DNA of 64,000 bases, taken from the NCBI RefSeq assembly GCF_900142935.1, contig NZ_FSRS01000001.1, forward strand, positions 2,118,001 to 2,182,000. The letters are read 5' to 3'. Positions 61,929 to 64,000 of this stretch are shown piece after piece. This DNA is from Rhodovulum sp. ES.010 (GTDB lineage: Bacteria; Pseudomonadota; Alphaproteobacteria; Rhodobacterales; Rhodobacteraceae). Positions within the stretch are counted from its first letter, which is position 1, and each line of letters opens with the position of its first letter. The notes below the pieces were generated by a model. That model was not told the DNA's origin. It searched no databases and saw only the letters and a list, made by a program, of their open reading frames with translations. Position numbers and translations under genes: made by a program.

Positions 61929-61944
61929 AAATTGTGAACAATTT
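61929..61944. promoter_or_regulatory. Palindromic operator for the GntR regulator
   Basis: AAATTGTGAACAATTT is a perfect inverted repeat of 7-base arms around GA, in the AT-rich gap between the divergent racemase and GntR genes. Its symmetry and location fit a FadR-type GntR site controlling both directions. Confidence 0.65.
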
Positions 61945-62022
61945 ATAGCTTCAATTTCCGGACGTCATTCTTGCGGCAAATCCTGTTGTCGCAGCGCCGG
62001 GCCGTGGCGTAGACAGATTTCC

Positions 62023-62709
62023 ATGGAGCGTGCGAAGGAGACCCAGATCGTCGAGCACATCCTCGACGCCATCGCCGACCAGCGGCTGCCCGCCGGCACC
62101 CGGCTGGGCGAACAGGCGTTGAGCGACCATTTTTCCTGCAATCGCACGCAGGTGCGCCGGGCGCTGGCGACGCTCACGGCCTACCAGGTGGTCGAGCATG
62201 TCCCCAATCGCGGGGCCTCGGTGGCGACGCCCACGGCGCAGGATGCCCAAGACGTGTTCCAGGCCCGCCGGGCCATCGAATCCACCATCTGCCGCAACGT
62301 GGTGCGCCATGCGACCGAGGCCGACATCGCCGCGCTGCGCGCCCATCTGGCCGAGGAGGCGCAGGCCAAGGGCCATCGCGACCGGCCCGCGGCGATTCGC
62401 CTGTCGCGGGGCTTTCACGACCTGCTGGCGCGGATGGGCCGGAACGCGGTGCTGGAACGCTATGCGCAGGACCTGACGATGCGCTCTTCGCTCATCATCG
62501 GGCTTTACGGCACACAGGCGCGGACGCTCTGCGCCGAGGACGAACACGAGCGGATCGTCGAGGCCATCGCCGCCCGCGACGAGGCCCGCGCGCTCAGCGA
62601 GATGGACCAGCACCTGCGCCACATCGAGCAGGGCATCGACTTCGACGGCAATCGACCGCCCACAGGGGCGCTGTCCTCATTGCTGGGCACGCGCGCCGCG
62701 GACGAATGA
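62023..62709 (+). CDS. GntR family transcriptional regulator (FadR/FCD type)
   Basis: A 228-residue regulator. The winged helix-turn-helix (residues 1-70) has RLGEQALSDHFSCNRTQVRR, and the FCD effector domain (about 80-210) starts QARRAIESTICRNVVRHATE, with its histidine metal ligands in FHDLLARMG and MDQHLRHIEQG. It is divergent from the racemase-permease operon with a perfect palindrome between, so it probably represses that operon until its substrate is present. Confidence 0.92.
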   Translation: MERAKETQIVEHILDAIADQRLPAGTRLGEQALSDHFSCNRTQVRRALATLTAYQVVEHVPNRGASVATPTAQDAQDVFQARRAIESTICRNVVRHATEADIAALRAHLAEEAQAKGHRDRPAAIRLSRGFHDLLARMGRNAVLERYAQDLTMRSSLIIGLYGTQARTLCAEDEHERIVEAIAARDEARALSEMDQHLRHIEQGIDFDGNRPPTGALSSLLGTRAADE

Positions 62710-63199
62710 AAGCCGTCAGGTCTTCCCGTTCAGGAAAGATGCCACTCGCGAAGAAGTCCGAACGGCGGTTCCCGTCTGCGTGGCAAAACCGGGTGCAAGG
62801 CACCGCGAATGCCCGAAATCCGCCCTTTCGCCCGGGATGCTGCAAACGCGAATGCGGCAAGGTCGTCTACGCGACGGATGGTGGCGATGCCGCAGCGACG
62901 GGCGATGCTTCGGCAGAGCACATCGTCGACGTTTCCCGCGGAGGACGTCGAATGTCGCAGCTTTCCGAAAAACAGTTGCACGCCGTGGCGACGCACGGAA
63001 CCATTCGAAAGCCGACGCCAAGACCCCGAAGCGGACCGGCGAATGCTCCGAAAATCGAGAAAGCCGCGCGCAAGGCCAACCGGGTGTCTGCAAAGGCACG
63101 GTCGAGGCGCGCGGATGCCACCGCCGAAGGACTGGCCAAGATCCGCGACAGAACGGCCCCGGGTTTACCGGAGAGCAAAAGGCTCGAAGGATACCCGTG
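62710..63199. other. Gene-poor stretch flanking the IS remnant
   Basis: About 490 bases, less GC-biased than the surroundings. A 164-codon reading overlaps the GntR stop (ATGA at 62706) and runs to 63200. It looks like read-through: it is Arg/Lys-rich, matches no family I know, and changes character midway. It may be mobile-element debris. Confidence 0.4.
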
Positions 63200-63700
63200 A
63201 TGAGCAAGAGACCCTACACCCCGTCCTACCCGGCCGAGCTGTGTGAGCGCGGCGTCCGGCTTTTCAAGGAACACCGCGCTGAATATGCCAGCGACAACGC
63301 GGCCTATCGGGCGATTGCGCCGAAGCTCGGCTGCTCGCCGGACAGTCTGCGCGTCTGGTGCCAGCGCGCCGAACGCGATACCGGCGAGCGCCCCGGCCTG
63401 ACCAGCGCAGAGCGGGACCGGAGTGAGCCATTGAAGGCGCCATTGGTTCAAGCCCAATGGACGACGATTTCACCCATGTCTCGACCTGGCAGGGGAGGGT
63501 CTACGTCGCCTTCGTGATCGACGTCTTCGCCCGCGCTCGCCATTGTGCTCGAACCAATGGCGCACAAATGGCTCTCCGTGGGCTGGGGCGTCTCCACCTC
63601 GATGACCACGGGCTTCGTGCTCGATGCCCTCAACCAGGCGATCTGCCAGAGAACGCCGTCAGACGCCGATGCGTTGATCCTAGGCCTTCCTGCAACGGGA
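63200..63700 (+). pseudogene. Broken IS3-family transposase
   Basis: The first ~75 codons match an IS3-type OrfA (YTPSYPAELCERGVRLFKEH, then LGCSPDSLRVWCQRAERDTG) but end abruptly near 63420. A fragment of OrfB follows in another frame (FTHVSTWQGRVYVAFVIDVF, then VSTSMTTGFVLDALNQAICQ), interrupted by about 40 foreign bases at 63535-63580. Most of OrfB is missing, so the element is dead. Two related hairpin motifs flank the OrfB piece. Confidence 0.8.
63436..63564. repeat. Inverted pair of a 24-base hairpin motif inside the IS remnant
   Basis: The motif at 63437-63460 and that at 63540-63563 are inverted copies with two mismatches; the core GCGCCATTGGTTC/GAACCAATGGCGC (13 bases) is exact. Each copy also folds on itself (CCATTGG/CCAATGG). 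They bracket a piece of OrfB. Confidence 0.7.
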
Positions 63701-63798
63701 CGGTGCACACGGAGGCGGGCCGTCAGGGCGCAAACGGAGTTGCACCGGCCGCGTCCGGTCTCTACCGGAGGGGCGACCTTGAAAGCGGCGGTGGCCCC

Positions 63799-64000
63799 AT
63801 GGATCTGACCCTGTTTCCCCTCTTCCTCGCGACTTGCGCCGTTCCGGCGGCGGCGGGCGTCCTCTTCAAGCCCGGAGACTGGTATCGCGACCTCGACAAG
63901 CCCGCCTGGACGCCGCCGAACCGGCTTTTCCCGCTGATCTGGGCCGTTCTCTACACGCTGATGTCGCTCGCGGCCGCCCGGGTGGCCATCTATCCCGACA
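63799..64000 (+). CDS. tspO: TspO/MBR family protein, N-terminal part (runs off the window)
   Basis: The first 67 codons of a TspO protein. MDLTLFPLFLATCAVPAAAG forms helix one, followed by the loop LFKPGDWYRDLDKPAWTPPN, with the family's W-x-P-P motif, and FPLIWAVLYTLMSLAAARVA as helix two. This is close to Rhodobacter TspO, a tryptophan-rich membrane protein that binds tetrapyrroles and tunes photopigment gene expression in phototrophic relatives. The remaining three helices lie beyond the window. Confidence 0.88.
   Translation, partial: MDLTLFPLFLATCAVPAAAGVLFKPGDWYRDLDKPAWTPPNRLFPLIWAVLYTLMSLAAARVAIYPD

Noticed and set aside
62706..63200. 164-codon reading overlapping the GntR stop by ATGA
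   Set aside because: The overlap is tempting, but the product is Arg/Lys-rich without domains and runs into the IS remnant; treated as debris.

Overview
The window reads as a chromosomal segment of a high-GC alphaproteobacterium of the Rhodobacterales (Roseobacter/Paracoccaceae group). The evidence is gene content: a malyl-CoA lyase of the Mcl1 type, a TrcR-type DUF1013 regulator, a membrane-anchored cytochrome c like cytochrome cy, a VPLPA-CTERM protein, TRAP transporters, FtsEX beside an MJ0042-type zinc-ribbon protein, and a DUF1244/N-formylglutamate amidohydrolase pair. No tRNA, rRNA or CRISPR array was recognised.

Layout. 1-11 kb is mostly housekeeping: a SulP transporter (cut by the window edge), pyruvate kinase, rpmI-rplT with a readable promoter and terminator, a NifQ-like protein, pheS, a lower-GC islet with three hairpins, a YrhK protein, pheT, and a phosphoribosyltransferase/YtoQ pair. 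11-18 kb holds the zinc-ribbon protein, ftsE-ftsX-plsC, accA, cysK and malyl-CoA lyase. 18-21 kb is a three-gene D-amino-acid/D-glutamate catabolic unit (dgcN, dgcA, D-amino-acid transaminase). 21-34 kb mixes metabolism and regulation: a periplasmic nucleotidase, nudC, pheA, the cytochrome c, trcR, an RNase T2 with an altered catalytic motif, a VPLPA-CTERM protein, quinone oxidoreductase-coq9, rpsU, a class II aldolase, an Lrp regulator divergent from alanine dehydrogenase, and a glutathione S-transferase.

35-44 kb is accessory and partly decaying. It has a chemoreceptor with a stand-alone periplasmic sensor-domain protein, then an envelope cluster of an SH3-domain protein, small lipoproteins, small membrane proteins and an L,D-transpeptidase. 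A second, frameshifted copy of the SH3-lipoprotein pair is still legible between intact genes. A papain-like cysteine peptidase follows.

44-51.5 kb is a catabolic operon: LysR regulator, TRAP transporter (dctQMP), a three-subunit flavin/iron-sulfur amino-acid-type dehydrogenase (HcnA/B/C-like) and a RidA protein. 52-58 kb pairs a sigma-54-activator-like regulator that has lost the GAFTGA loop with an operon for a SnoaL-FMO fusion, an alcohol dehydrogenase without structural-zinc cysteines, and a serine hydrolase. 58.5-62.7 kb has another C-terminal-anchor (PEP-CTERM-like) protein and a hydantoin/allantoin-type unit (NCS1 permease, racemase, GntR regulator with a 16-bp palindromic operator). 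The right edge holds a broken IS3-type transposase and the start of a TspO gene.
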